Assembly: GCA_963824705.1 (NCBI GenBank)
Contig: CAWGQE010000003.1
Span: 1,984,001-2,048,000, forward strand
From: VRUE01 sp963824705
Lineage (GTDB): Bacteria; Actinomycetota; Thermoleophilia; Solirubrobacterales; 70-9
DNA length: 64,000 bases
Reading direction: 5' to 3'
Shown here: positions 24,760 through 32,295 of the stretch, piece after piece
Numbering within the stretch: the first letter of the stretch is position 1
Layout: each line of letters begins with the position of its first letter
Made by a program: the position numbers and the translations under genes
The notes under the pieces: model-generated
What the model saw: only the letters and a program-made list of their open reading frames with translations
Told to the model about the DNA's origin: nothing
The model's database searches: none

Positions 24760-26126
24760 TCGCCACTCGTTTCTCCGAGCAGCTCGGGCGCGAAGGAGGC
24801 GGTTTTTTCGTCGCCCGCGAGGCCGAGGTGCTCGAGACCGAAGAGGTCCTCGGTGGTGCGCAGGAAGGAGTACGGGTCGTAGGTCGTCGCGTCGGTGGAC
24901 CCACTGCTGAGGAAGCGTGAGACCAGCAGGGTCCCGACGTGCAGAGGGTTGTCGGCAGGTGCCGTCGTCGGCGTCGGCGCGGGTGCGGTTTCGGAGGTCG
25001 TGGGGTTGGTGGCCCCGAAGGTGACGACCAGCAGGCCGTCTTCCTTATAAGCCGGAGACGCGAGGATCTGGGGCACCCATTTGGCGAGGAAAGCGTCGGC
25101 CGCGTCCGCGCCTTCGACCGAGCCGGGTGCGCATTGCCCCGCGGCACCGGAGTCGCACGGGGTCGGGGCGATGTAGGAGTAGTTCGGCGTGTTCGTGGCC
25201 TTGCCCAAGTCCTTCGGCAGCTGTTCGAGCGGGACGTCGTTGGTCGCGCAGTCGCCAAGGTCGAGCAGCGAGTGAAAGTGGACAAAGGGATTCTGCGCGG
25301 AGGCGTACGCCCCTGGTGGGGGAGCATCCGTGGCGTCGGCATCGGGATGAACGCAGTTCGCCGGCTTGCCGGTTTCGTCGACCATCCCCTCCATGTAGCC
25401 GCGCCAGCTGAAGCGACCGCTGGCGAGCTGGTCGGAGATCGTCAGCGTTTCGACCGGGTAGACGCAGCCGGCCCCCGAGACGACACCATTCGCGGCAACC
25501 TTGGCGCTGGGCGGAAATTCGGTGTAGGTCGAGCAGTTGGCCTTGGTCGAGGCGTTCGGCGGCTGGCCGCTGACCGCCGCTACGCCGTTGGGAAGGGTGG
25601 CGGGGTCGAGCAGCGCGTAGCCGCTCAGCAGCTCTCCCTTTGGCTGCAACTGCGTCGCCAGGTACTGCATCTGCGACGTTTCGCCGAAGGTCGCTTCGTA
25701 GCCGGGGCTGGTCAGCGAGATGACGAAGACGTGCTTGATCCGGCCTGCTTCGGGAAGGGTCGGAGCCGGGGGCGGCGGTTCGCTGCTCGGGGCGCTTTTG
25801 GGCGGCGGCGCAGCCGGTTCGGGTGAGGCCAGGGGCACGCTGCTCGGCGCCGCCGAGCTTGCTTCCACTGGTGCCGGTTCGCTGCCACCGCCAGCGAAAG
25901 CAGAGCTTTCCGCCGGGGGGCCGCTGACCACCGGAGCGCTGCGGGCGGAGAGATTGTGAGCGAGCAGAGCAGCGAGGGCATCGCTGTTGCCGGTCCCGGT
26001 CATCGCACTTGCGACGATCGCCGACGTCGCCACCACCGAGGAGGCGACGAGCAGGCCGAAGCGTTTCCCGGTCAGCGTCGCGGCAGCCGCGACGGCGCGG
26101 TCGAATCGCCCACGCAGGCCGTTCAT
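24756..26126 (-). CDS. membrane-anchored phosphoesterase-family protein, last gene of the pst operon
   Basis: 456 residues from the ATG at 26126, which overlaps the previous stop (ATGA). A signal-anchor at about 20-40 (FGLLVASSVVATSAIVA) precedes a Ser/Pro/Ala-rich linker, then a catalytic-like domain: HVFVISLTSPGYEATFG, GYALLDPATLPNGVAAVSG, TISDQLASGRFSWRGYMEG and VVTFGATN. This order resembles the PF04185 phosphoesterase / acid phosphatase group, but the first metal motif differs (SLTSPG rather than ENxSFD), so catalytic activity is uncertain. Its place behind pstB fits release of phosphate outside the cell. Mostly GAA for Glu. Confidence 0.75.
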   Translation of the reverse strand: MNGLRGRFDRAVAAAATLTGKRFGLLVASSVVATSAIVASAMTGTGNSDALAALLAHNLSARSAPVVSGPPAESSAFAGGGSEPAPVEASSAAPSSVPLASPEPAAPPPKSAPSSEPPPPAPTLPEAGRIKHVFVISLTSPGYEATFGETSQMQYLATQLQPKGELLSGYALLDPATLPNGVAAVSGQPPNASTKANCSTYTEFPPSAKVAANGVVSGAGCVYPVETLTISDQLASGRFSWRGYMEGMVDETGKPANCVHPDADATDAPPPGAYASAQNPFVHFHSLLDLGDCATNDVPLEQLPKDLGKATNTPNYSYIAPTPCDSGAAGQCAPGSVEGADAADAFLAKWVPQILASPAYKEDGLLVVTFGATNPTTSETAPAPTPTTAPADNPLHVGTLLVSRFLSSGSTDATTYDPYSFLRTTEDLFGLEHLGLAGDEKTASFAPELLGETSGD

Positions 26127-26533
26127 GGAGCGGCCTCCCCCGGCACCAGCACGTGGCCGCACTGGCCGCAGAAACGGACCGCCGGGCCAAAGGGCGCGCC
26201 ACAGCTGGGGCACATCCCGGCGGCATCGGCACGCTCCAGCTCGAGCAGGCGCTCGACCCCGAGCAGCTCGGCGTCGACCCGCTGCAGCTCGGCGGCCTTG
26301 CGGGTCAGGACGTCCATCCGCACGTGGTCGCGGATCGCCATCTCGTAGAAGGCGCCGCCGAGGTCGGCCTGCATGATCGTGAACTTCTCGAGCAGGCGAT
26401 CGCGCTGGGCGACCAGCTCGGCGCTCTCCTTCTCCTCCGGCTTCTCGGCGGGCACGGCCGGTTTTGCCTTCGGCTCCTCGGCCGGCTTCCGCGGCAGCGG
26501 TGCTCGCCGCAGCATCTCGGCAAGCCCGCTCAT
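26123..26533 (-). CDS. zinc-ribbon protein with coiled coil, pst operon
   Basis: 136 residues. A Pro/Ala/Glu-rich N-terminus is followed by a helical segment (about 38-95, with D-R-L-L-E-K-F-T-I-M-Q and A-E-L-Q-R-V-D-A-E-L-L) and a C-terminal zinc ribbon CPSCGAPFGPAVRFCGQCG. It overlaps both neighbours by four bases (ATGA). Unknown function; the helix plus ribbon layout suggests a cytoplasmic adaptor. Confidence 0.75.
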   Translation of the reverse strand: MSGLAEMLRRAPLPRKPAEEPKAKPAVPAEKPEEKESAELVAQRDRLLEKFTIMQADLGGAFYEMAIRDHVRMDVLTRKAAELQRVDAELLGVERLLELERADAAGMCPSCGAPFGPAVRFCGQCGHVLVPGEAAP

Positions 26534-27204
26534 GGCTGGCTCCCCGCGGTCGGGGCTGCAGGTGCAGAGCCGGGATCGCCGCCGACGACGATCACGTCGG
26601 GCAGGTTCTGCTGCGCCTTGATGTAGGTCGAGCCCGTCTGTTTGACGTTGCCTTCGACCAGCTTGGTGTCTTCTTCGGTCTTCTGCGTGCTCGGTTTGAA
26701 GCCGGTCACCTGATGGACGGTGCCGTTGCTGGTCTTGGCGACCACCTTGCCGTCGCCTTTGCTGGCGGTATTTCCGGCCTGCTTTGACTTGCCTTTCTTC
26801 GCGCCGGTTGCCGCCGTCGTGGCGCCGGCCGAGGGCGTGGCCGCGACCGCGGCGTTGTTCTGATTACGCAGCGCCTGGAGCAGCGCCTCGTTTTCGCCAC
26901 TGTCCGAGCCGCTGCGGCCGACGACCACGCCGATCGCCACCGCGATCGGCAACAGGGCGAAGAAGCCGACCGCCGCCGCACGACTGCCCGATCCGGTTTT
27001 GGCCACGGGCCGCGCCACCGGCCGTCGGGCGCGTTTGCTCATCGCGGCGAAGTAGCGGGACGAAGGGTTGGCGCCGTTGCCACGCCGCGCCGCGCATTCG
27101 ACGCAGTAGCGCTGCTGTGGGTCGAGCGGCGCGCCGCACTCCTCACAGGGCTCGTACTGAGCCGGGCTGCTGACAGTCGGTTGATGCTCGATCTGGGTCT
27201 TCAT
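26530..27204 (-). CDS. zinc-ribbon membrane protein, pst operon
   Basis: 224 residues. An N-terminal zinc ribbon (CEECGAPLDPQQRYCVECA, about 20-38) is cytoplasmic; a basic linker leads to one transmembrane segment (AAAVGFFALLPIAVAIGVVVG at about 77-97), and the rest is a Thr/Gly/Lys-rich external region ending in Pro/Ala. It overlaps the small lipoprotein gene (ATGA) and the next zinc-ribbon gene. It could couple a cytoplasmic zinc sensor to the envelope, but no function is known. Confidence 0.75.
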   Translation of the reverse strand: MKTQIEHQPTVSSPAQYEPCEECGAPLDPQQRYCVECAARRGNGANPSSRYFAAMSKRARRPVARPVAKTGSGSRAAAVGFFALLPIAVAIGVVVGRSGSDSGENEALLQALRNQNNAAVAATPSAGATTAATGAKKGKSKQAGNTASKGDGKVVAKTSNGTVHQVTGFKPSTQKTEEDTKLVEGNVKQTGSTYIKAQQNLPDVIVVGGDPGSAPAAPTAGSQP

Positions 27205-27404
27205 CGCTCGCGGCCTCCGTGGTCGTGCGATTTCGATCGCTGTTTTTGTCTCTTCTCGCGGGCCTCGAGGATGCGCTTGGACTGCGCCTGCTGCTTGGCC
27301 GCCTTTTCCTGGGTCGTCGAGCAGCCCGCGAAGGCGCCGACGAGCAGCAGCCCGCAGACGGCGAGGATCCCGACCCGCGAGATGTAGGGGCTAACCGAAC
27401 GCAC
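27201..27404 (-). CDS. small lipoprotein, pst operon
   Basis: 67 residues: hydrophobic stretch VGILAVCGLLLVGAFAGC with the lipobox Cys at about 28, then a short, very basic tail rich in Lys, Arg and Gln with a C-terminal H-D-H-G-G. The start overlaps the end of pstB by 14 bases and the stop overlaps the next gene (ATGA). Function unknown. Confidence 0.7.
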   Translation of the reverse strand: MRSVSPYISRVGILAVCGLLLVGAFAGCSTTQEKAAKQQAQSKRILEAREKRQKQRSKSHDHGGRER

Positions 27405-28317
27405 CGCTCACGTACTCCTGCGTCCGCTGCTCGCGAGGCGAGCCGAAGAGCGCCGTCGCGCTGCTGTACTCGACCAGCTCGCCCAGGTACATGAAGGCGA
27501 CGTGGTCGGCGATCCGGTAGGCCTGCTGCAGGTTGTGGGTGACGATCACGACGGCGACGTCGTCGCGCAGCTTCACGATCAGGTCCTCGATCACCTGGGT
27601 CGACTGCGGGTCGAGCGCCGAGCAAGGCTCGTCGAGCAGCAGCACCTCGGGCTCGGCCGCCAGCGCCCGGGCGATGCAGAGACGCTGCTGCTGGCCGCCG
27701 GAGAGCTTCAGCGCGGGATGGTCGAGGTTGTCCTTGACCTCCTCGAAGAGGCCGGCCCGGTCGAGGGCGCTGTGCACCTTGGGCTCAAGGGTCTTCTTGC
27801 GCTGCCGCCGCGACCCCTGCTCGCGCAGGACGTAGGCGATGTTGTCGAAGACGCTCATCGGGAACGGGTTGGGCTGCTGGAAGACCATCGTCACGCGGCG
27901 TCGCAGCAGGGTCGGCTCGATCTGGGTGATGTCGACGTCGTCGAGCAGGATGCGACCGCGCAAGGTGGCCGTGCTGGTCAGCTCGGTCAGCCGGTTGAGC
28001 GAGCGCAGCAGCGTCGTCTTCCCACAGCCGGAGGGGCCGATCATCGACAGCACCTCGCCCTGGCGGACCGGCAGCGAGACCGATTTAACCGCTTCGCGGT
28101 TGGAGTAGGAGACGGAGACGTCGTCGATCTCCATGCGGCGGATCGAGAACTGCGGCGCGCCGATCGAGCGGCGGGCGCCGGTGAAGCCGCCTGGCGCGGC
28201 GGCGACACTTCCGTTGCCATTGCCGTTCTGGGCGGGCGGCGCAACTTGCCGCGCCGTTTTTACGTCCTCGAGCTCCAGCCGCCGGATCGGCGGCGGGGGT
28301 GGCGTTACGAACTCCAT
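27391..28317 (-). CDS. pstB: phosphate ABC transporter ATP-binding protein PstB
   Basis: 308 residues, about 50 longer than usual because of a Pro/Gly/Asn-rich N-terminal extension. The ATPase part has Walker A MIGPSGCGKTTLLRSLNRL, the PstB-typical MVFQQPNPFPMSVFDNIAY (Q-loop), signature LSGGQQQRLCIARAL and Walker B VLLLDEPCSALDPQST. It energises high-affinity phosphate import with PstCA. It overlaps pstA by 13 bases and the following lipoprotein gene by 14. Confidence 0.97.
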   Translation of the reverse strand: MEFVTPPPPPIRRLELEDVKTARQVAPPAQNGNGNGSVAAAPGGFTGARRSIGAPQFSIRRMEIDDVSVSYSNREAVKSVSLPVRQGEVLSMIGPSGCGKTTLLRSLNRLTELTSTATLRGRILLDDVDITQIEPTLLRRRVTMVFQQPNPFPMSVFDNIAYVLREQGSRRQRKKTLEPKVHSALDRAGLFEEVKDNLDHPALKLSGGQQQRLCIARALAAEPEVLLLDEPCSALDPQSTQVIEDLIVKLRDDVAVVIVTHNLQQAYRIADHVAFMYLGELVEYSSATALFGSPREQRTQEYVSGAFG

Positions 28318-29306
28318 GCCCCAACCTTTCGTGCGCGGCGGTGGACGACGTCGACGGCCGCGTTCAGGGCCAGCACCATCAGCAGCAGGACGAAGGCCGC
28401 CGCGTAGGCCTTCTGCGGCTGGTTGAGGTTCCCCGTCGGAGAGGCCTCGTAGACGAAGTTGGTCAGCGTGGTGCCGGCGCCGCGCAGGTAGTTGAACGGG
28501 AAGGCGGCGCCTTCGACCGGGGCGAAGTTCTGGGTCGCGCCGAGCAGGACGACGATGATCGCCGTGTCGCCGATGATCCTGCCCAGGCCGAGCATGGCCC
28601 CGGTCGCGATCTGCGGCCGGCTGGCGGGAATCAGGATCCGCCGCGTCGTCGCCGCCTTGGTCTTGCCGACGGCGTAGGAGGCCTCGCGCACGTGGCGGGG
28701 GATCGAGTTCAGCCCCTCGCGGGTGCTGGCGACGACCAGCGGCAGGGCGACCAGAGAAAGCATCACCGAGGCGGCAAAGAAGGAGCGGCCGAAGACAACT
28801 CCGTCAGAGGTGCGGCTGAGGAAGCCAAGTGCCGTGCTGGAGAAGATCACGGTGCCGAACAGGGCCAGGACGATCGAGGGAATGCCGGCGATCGCCTCGA
28901 TCGTCGACTCGGTGACCCGGGCGAGGCCGGCGGGCCGGCCGTACTCGACCAGCCAGACCGCGATGCCGATGCCGATCGGCAGGGCAATCGCGATCCCCAT
29001 CGTGGCGACGATCATGGTGCCGAAGAGGGCGTCGGAGAAGCCGCCGCTTTCGCCCTGCGTGAACCCCGCCGAAGCCGGCGTGACCAGCATCGACGGACGT
29101 AGGTACTTGATCCCCTGCAGGAACAGGTAGACGGCGATCGCGACGGCGATCGCGCAGAAGAGCAGGCCCAGCGCCCAGCAGATCGCCAGGCCGATGCGAT
29201 CGGTGAGCCGCCAGGTGGCACTGCCCTCGACCGCCGCCTTGCGCGGCTGCGGCGGGGGCCCACCAGGCGACGGAGCAGCGGGTGGCGTCGCGACCGGCGC
29301 GCCCAT
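28305..29306 (-). CDS. pstA: phosphate ABC transporter permease PstA
   Basis: 333 residues. A Pro-rich cytoplasmic tail (1-30) and six membrane segments; the EAA-type loop is seen in EASYAVGKTKAATTRRILIPASRPQI. The start ATG at 29306 overlaps the pstC stop (ATGA), which is more convincing than the open frame running to 29942. Forms the channel with PstC. Confidence 0.95.
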   Translation of the reverse strand: MGAPVATPPAAPSPGGPPPQPRKAAVEGSATWRLTDRIGLAICWALGLLFCAIAVAIAVYLFLQGIKYLRPSMLVTPASAGFTQGESGGFSDALFGTMIVATMGIAIALPIGIGIAVWLVEYGRPAGLARVTESTIEAIAGIPSIVLALFGTVIFSSTALGFLSRTSDGVVFGRSFFAASVMLSLVALPLVVASTREGLNSIPRHVREASYAVGKTKAATTRRILIPASRPQIATGAMLGLGRIIGDTAIIVVLLGATQNFAPVEGAAFPFNYLRGAGTTLTNFVYEASPTGNLNQPQKAYAAAFVLLLMVLALNAAVDVVHRRARKVGAWSS

Positions 29307-30301
29307 CAGGCCGTCGCCCCGTATTTGCGCATCGCCCGCCGCGCCGCCCAGCCGGTCAGCGAGAGCAGCGCGGCCGAGAAGAGCAGCACCGCGGCAATCG
29401 CGAACAGCGTCGCGTTGGCCGGTGGCGAGCTGAGCTGGTCGATGTTCTTGACGATCGTCGGCGCCAGCGGGCGCGAGGGCTCGAAGATGAAGATCGCGCC
29501 GTCGGCGGGGTTCGGAGCGAAGCCGACCGAGCCCGAGATCATCGCCAGCATCACCGCCTCGCCGATCGCCCTCGCCACGGCCAGCACCGTGCCGGCGACG
29601 ATCGCCGGGCGGGCGGTGCGGACGGCGATTTTCCAGGTGGTGCGCCAGCGGTTGACACCCAGGGCGAGGGAGCCCTCCAGCCACCCCGGCCGCACCGCGC
29701 GCAGGCCGTCGGAGAAGATCGAGACCATCAGCGGCGCGATCATCACCGTGAGCACGGTGACCGCGGCGAGCAGGCTGTAGCCGCTGAGCGAGATCACCCC
29801 GGCGACCGAGGCCTTCTGCGACTCGCTGACCAGGTGGTTGCCGATGAACGGGACCAGGACCAGGACGCCGAGCAGGCCGTAGATCACCGAGGGGACGCTG
29901 GCCAGGAAGCGGACGACCGGTTGCAGGATGTTGCTCATCCACTCGGGCGCGAACTCGACGATGAAGACGGCGACGAAGAGCGCTGAGAAGAGGGCGATCG
30001 TGACAGCTCCGCCGGTGATCAGCAGCGTGCTCCAGATCAGCGGCCAGGCGTGGAAGGTGTAGATGTATTCGGCCCCGGCCTGACCGGAGAGGAAGATCGC
30101 GTTGAGTTGGTCGTCAACGTTGCCGCCGGGCCCGAACCAAGCGAGGCCGTTGTGCGCGAACGACGGCCACGCTTTGACGAAGACGATGACGATCATCGCC
30201 AGCAGCAGCGCCACGACGGCGCAGACCAGCGCGCCGAGCATCCGCTCGACGCGCCGGTCCGACCACCGTGGGCCGTACTCCTCGGGGTAGGACTCCTCCA
30301 C
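29306..30301 (-). CDS. pstC: phosphate ABC transporter permease PstC
   Basis: 331 residues, six to seven membrane helices and the coupling-loop motif EGSLALGVNRWRTTWKIAV. The GTG start shares bases with the pstS stop (TAGTG at 30299-30303), so translation is coupled. Partner of PstA in phosphate import. Confidence 0.95.
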   Translation of the reverse strand: MEESYPEEYGPRWSDRRVERMLGALVCAVVALLLAMIVIVFVKAWPSFAHNGLAWFGPGGNVDDQLNAIFLSGQAGAEYIYTFHAWPLIWSTLLITGGAVTIALFSALFVAVFIVEFAPEWMSNILQPVVRFLASVPSVIYGLLGVLVLVPFIGNHLVSESQKASVAGVISLSGYSLLAAVTVLTVMIAPLMVSIFSDGLRAVRPGWLEGSLALGVNRWRTTWKIAVRTARPAIVAGTVLAVARAIGEAVMLAMISGSVGFAPNPADGAIFIFEPSRPLAPTIVKNIDQLSSPPANATLFAIAAVLLFSAALLSLTGWAARRAMRKYGATA

Positions 30302-31125
30302 TACTTCTTCTTGTTGAAGGCGGCCACTCCGCCGGCTTTGGCGATCACTTCGCCGGCGACCGGGTCACGGCGCGCCCAGTCGACGAACTTCTGTACCGCC
30401 GGGTTCGGGTTTTCGGTCGGCAGGACGATGAAGATGTAGCGCGAGAGCGGGTACTTGAGCGGCTCGACGCTGATCTTCGAGGCCACGCAGGGAACACCGT
30501 TCACTTTCAGCGCCTTCTGTCCCTTGCCCTGCCAGGCAAGCCCGTCGTAGCCGATCGCGTTCGGGTCCTGCTTGACCGCGTTGACGACGAGGCCGTCGGC
30601 GGTCAGCGCGTTGACGTTGGACGCCGGCGGTTCGTTGTTGAGGACCGCCTGCAGGAAGAAGTTGTACGTCCCTCCGTTGGTATCGCGACCGACCGGGTCG
30701 ATGGTCGTGTCGAGCCCGGAGCCGGGGATCCCGCTCCAGTTGGTGATCAGGCCCCGGTAGATGTCGTGGGTCTGCTGGATGCTGATGTCGCTCAGCTTGT
30801 TCTTCGGGTTGACGTCGATGCAGAGCCCGTCGAGGTAGAGCTTGACGTAGGTCGTGCCGGCATCGCTGGGGAGCGGCGTGCGGGCCTGCCCGGCGAACTG
30901 GCTGGTTCCGTTCTGGACGTCTTTGACGCCGGCGTTGCCGCCGTTGGCGGTGTAGACGAACTTGACCTTGCCTTTGGTCACCTTCGTGTACTGGGCGAAC
31001 AGGGCCTGCAGCACGGGCTGCGCTGCAACCGAGCCAGACCCGATCAGGGTCTTGGCGCCGGCAGACGCCGGCACGGCGAGCCCCAAGAGGGCGATCACCG
31101 TTAGGGCGAGGGTCTTGCTTCTCAT
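30301..31125 (-). CDS. pstS: phosphate-binding protein PstS
   Basis: 274 residues. The signal peptide ends in VPASAGA, with no lipobox, so it is secreted or wall-associated rather than lipid-anchored. The mature part has the PstS phosphate-binding pattern: LIGSGSVAAQPVLQALFAQY, FAGQARTPLPS, RDTNGGTYNFF and ADGLVVNAVKQDPNAIGYDGL. It is the first gene of an eight-gene operon down to 24756. Its promoter region contains a 23-bp palindrome at 31161-31183. Confidence 0.95.
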   Translation of the reverse strand: MRSKTLALTVIALLGLAVPASAGAKTLIGSGSVAAQPVLQALFAQYTKVTKGKVKFVYTANGGNAGVKDVQNGTSQFAGQARTPLPSDAGTTYVKLYLDGLCIDVNPKNKLSDISIQQTHDIYRGLITNWSGIPGSGLDTTIDPVGRDTNGGTYNFFLQAVLNNEPPASNVNALTADGLVVNAVKQDPNAIGYDGLAWQGKGQKALKVNGVPCVASKISVEPLKYPLSRYIFIVLPTENPNPAVQKFVDWARRDPVAGEVIAKAGGVAAFNKKK

Positions 31126-31160
31126 GCGTATTTACTTCCTTTCCTGCCGGGTTCTGGAGC

Positions 31161-31183
31161 TTGTTGAGTGCCTTACTCGACAA
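31161..31183. promoter_or_regulatory. candidate phosphate-regulon operator, copy 1
   Basis: TTGTTGAGT-GCCTT-ACTCGACAA, a 23-bp palindrome with one mismatch, 35 nt before the pstS start and 78 nt before the divergent gene at 31262. The same palindrome with a different 5-bp centre stands at 32230-32252 before the PhoD-like gene. The flanking TTCTGGAG (31152-31159) is also shared. It is not the direct-repeat PHO box of Streptomyces. Confidence 0.7.
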
Positions 31184-31261
31184 GACCCTACCAGCTTCTG
31201 TACTTTATTGACCTCTTTACTAAAGAAGGCTCCCCGGCAAGCCCTGAACACGGAGGTTCCA

Positions 31262-31933
31262 TTGCTCAACAGAAGACTGTCCAGGCCCCGCGCGGCACTA
31301 GTGGTCGCGGTCGCCGCGGCACTTGCCGTCGTCGTCGCCGCCAACCCCTCGTTCGCCGGGTCCTTTCTCACGAGTCAGAAAGCGGCGCACCTCTACATCA
31401 CCAACAAGAAAGGCAACGCGCTCTATCTGAAGAAAAAAGCAGCGGGCAACATCTACGTGAAGAAGGCCGACGCGCCGTTGACGCCAATCGTCGGCATCGC
31501 GGCCGGGACCGCCCCCTTCATCGCTCAGGCGACGACGGCCGGGTACATCCCCACCGCCTTCACCTCGTTCGCGACGAAGGGGATCGCGCCTACCGTGATC
31601 ACCTTCTCCGGGACGGCGACGTGCCTCGCGGACAAACCGGTATCCGAACTCGCCTGCCCGATCCAGATCCTGGTCGACGGGCAGTCGACGGGCAAAGTCA
31701 ACTTCGCCCCTGCCACCCCGACCTCCGAAGGCTCCAAAGCCGCGGCGCTGGTCCACTCGGTGACGCAGACGACGGTGCTGGGCAAAGGCGGGCACACCGT
31801 CGCGGTCCAGTACGCCGGCGCGGCGAAAGTCGCCTTCGTGCTGAAGGGCTGGAACCTCGCGGTGCAGGCCTACCCGCAGCCGCCCGAAGCTCCGGCAACC
31901 ACCGAAGCTCCCCCGGCGAAACCCGCCAGTTAG
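31262..31933 (+). CDS. secreted protein of unknown function, divergent from pstS
   Basis: 223 residues from a TTG at 31262; CGGAGG five bases upstream decides this start, as no ATG is suitably placed. Signal peptide about 1-34 (ALVVAVAAALAVVVAANPSFA). The mature part has a repeated Lys-rich Y-I-T-N-K-K / Y-L-K-K-K / Y-V-K-K pattern followed by a beta-rich domain with two cysteines, and a Pro/Ala/Thr tail. No family recognised. It shares the operator region with pstS, so it may respond to phosphate. Confidence 0.75.
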   Translation: MLNRRLSRPRAALVVAVAAALAVVVAANPSFAGSFLTSQKAAHLYITNKKGNALYLKKKAAGNIYVKKADAPLTPIVGIAAGTAPFIAQATTAGYIPTAFTSFATKGIAPTVITFSGTATCLADKPVSELACPIQILVDGQSTGKVNFAPATPTSEGSKAAALVHSVTQTTVLGKGGHTVAVQYAGAAKVAFVLKGWNLAVQAYPQPPEAPATTEAPPAKPAS

Positions 31934-31949
31934 TCGAGCGGCCGGGTCG

Positions 31950-31989
31950 GATACGGGCCACAGCGGCAACGTTTGCTGTGGCCCGTATC
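31950..31989. terminator. bidirectional hairpin terminator, 15-bp stem
   Basis: GATACGGGCCACAGC (31950-31964) and GCTGTGGCCCGTATC (31975-31989) pair perfectly around a 10-nt loop, between the convergent genes ending at 31933 and 32013. No T-tract. Confidence 0.75.
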
Positions 31990-32012
31990 GCGCTTGGTCA
32001 TCGGGCCCCCGC

Positions 32013-32210
32013 TCAGCGAGTGGGACGAGCCAGGGAATCGCCGAGAATCAGACGGGCCCGGTAGTAGAGGGCCTCGTCGACTGAGGACTGGCCCGGGCCA
32101 CGCTGGGCGGCGCGGTTGGCCCGGTTGGGGCCGCCGACTCCGATCTCGTCGCGGACCAGGCCGGCGAGCCGGCCCCTCGAGGTGAACTTGGTCGTGCTTT
32201 TCGAGCTCAT
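32013..32210 (-). CDS. small basic protein of unknown function
   Basis: 65 residues from the ATG at 32210, with AGGAGA just upstream. It starts S-S-K-S-T-T-K-F and contains GRLAGLVRDEIGVGG and VDEALYYRARLILGD, a likely helix near the C-terminus. No signal peptide. The palindrome at 32230-32252 lies 20 nt upstream and is shared with the divergent PhoD-like gene, so it is probably part of the same regulon. Confidence 0.65.
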   Translation of the reverse strand: MSSKSTTKFTSRGRLAGLVRDEIGVGGPNRANRAAQRGPGQSSVDEALYYRARLILGDSLARPTR

Positions 32211-32229
32211 CGCGTCTCCTTTCTGGAGT

Positions 32230-32252
32230 TTGTTGAGTTTCAAACTCAACAA
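32230..32252. promoter_or_regulatory. candidate phosphate-regulon operator, copy 2
   Basis: TTGTTGAGT-TTCAA-ACTCAACAA, a perfect palindrome (11-bp arms around one central base), preceded by TTCTGGAG at 32221-32228. It sits between the divergent small gene (32210) and the PhoD-like phosphatase gene (32296). Same half-sites and spacing as 31161-31183. Confidence 0.7.
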
Positions 32253-32295
32253 TAGCAGGGGCGTGGAAAGAATGGATTCCGGGAAGGGGAAGCAA

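Noticed and set aside
29276..29986. Plus-strand open frames across the pstC/pstA junction
   Set aside because: Low-complexity Arg/Gln/Asp-rich shadows of the permease genes.
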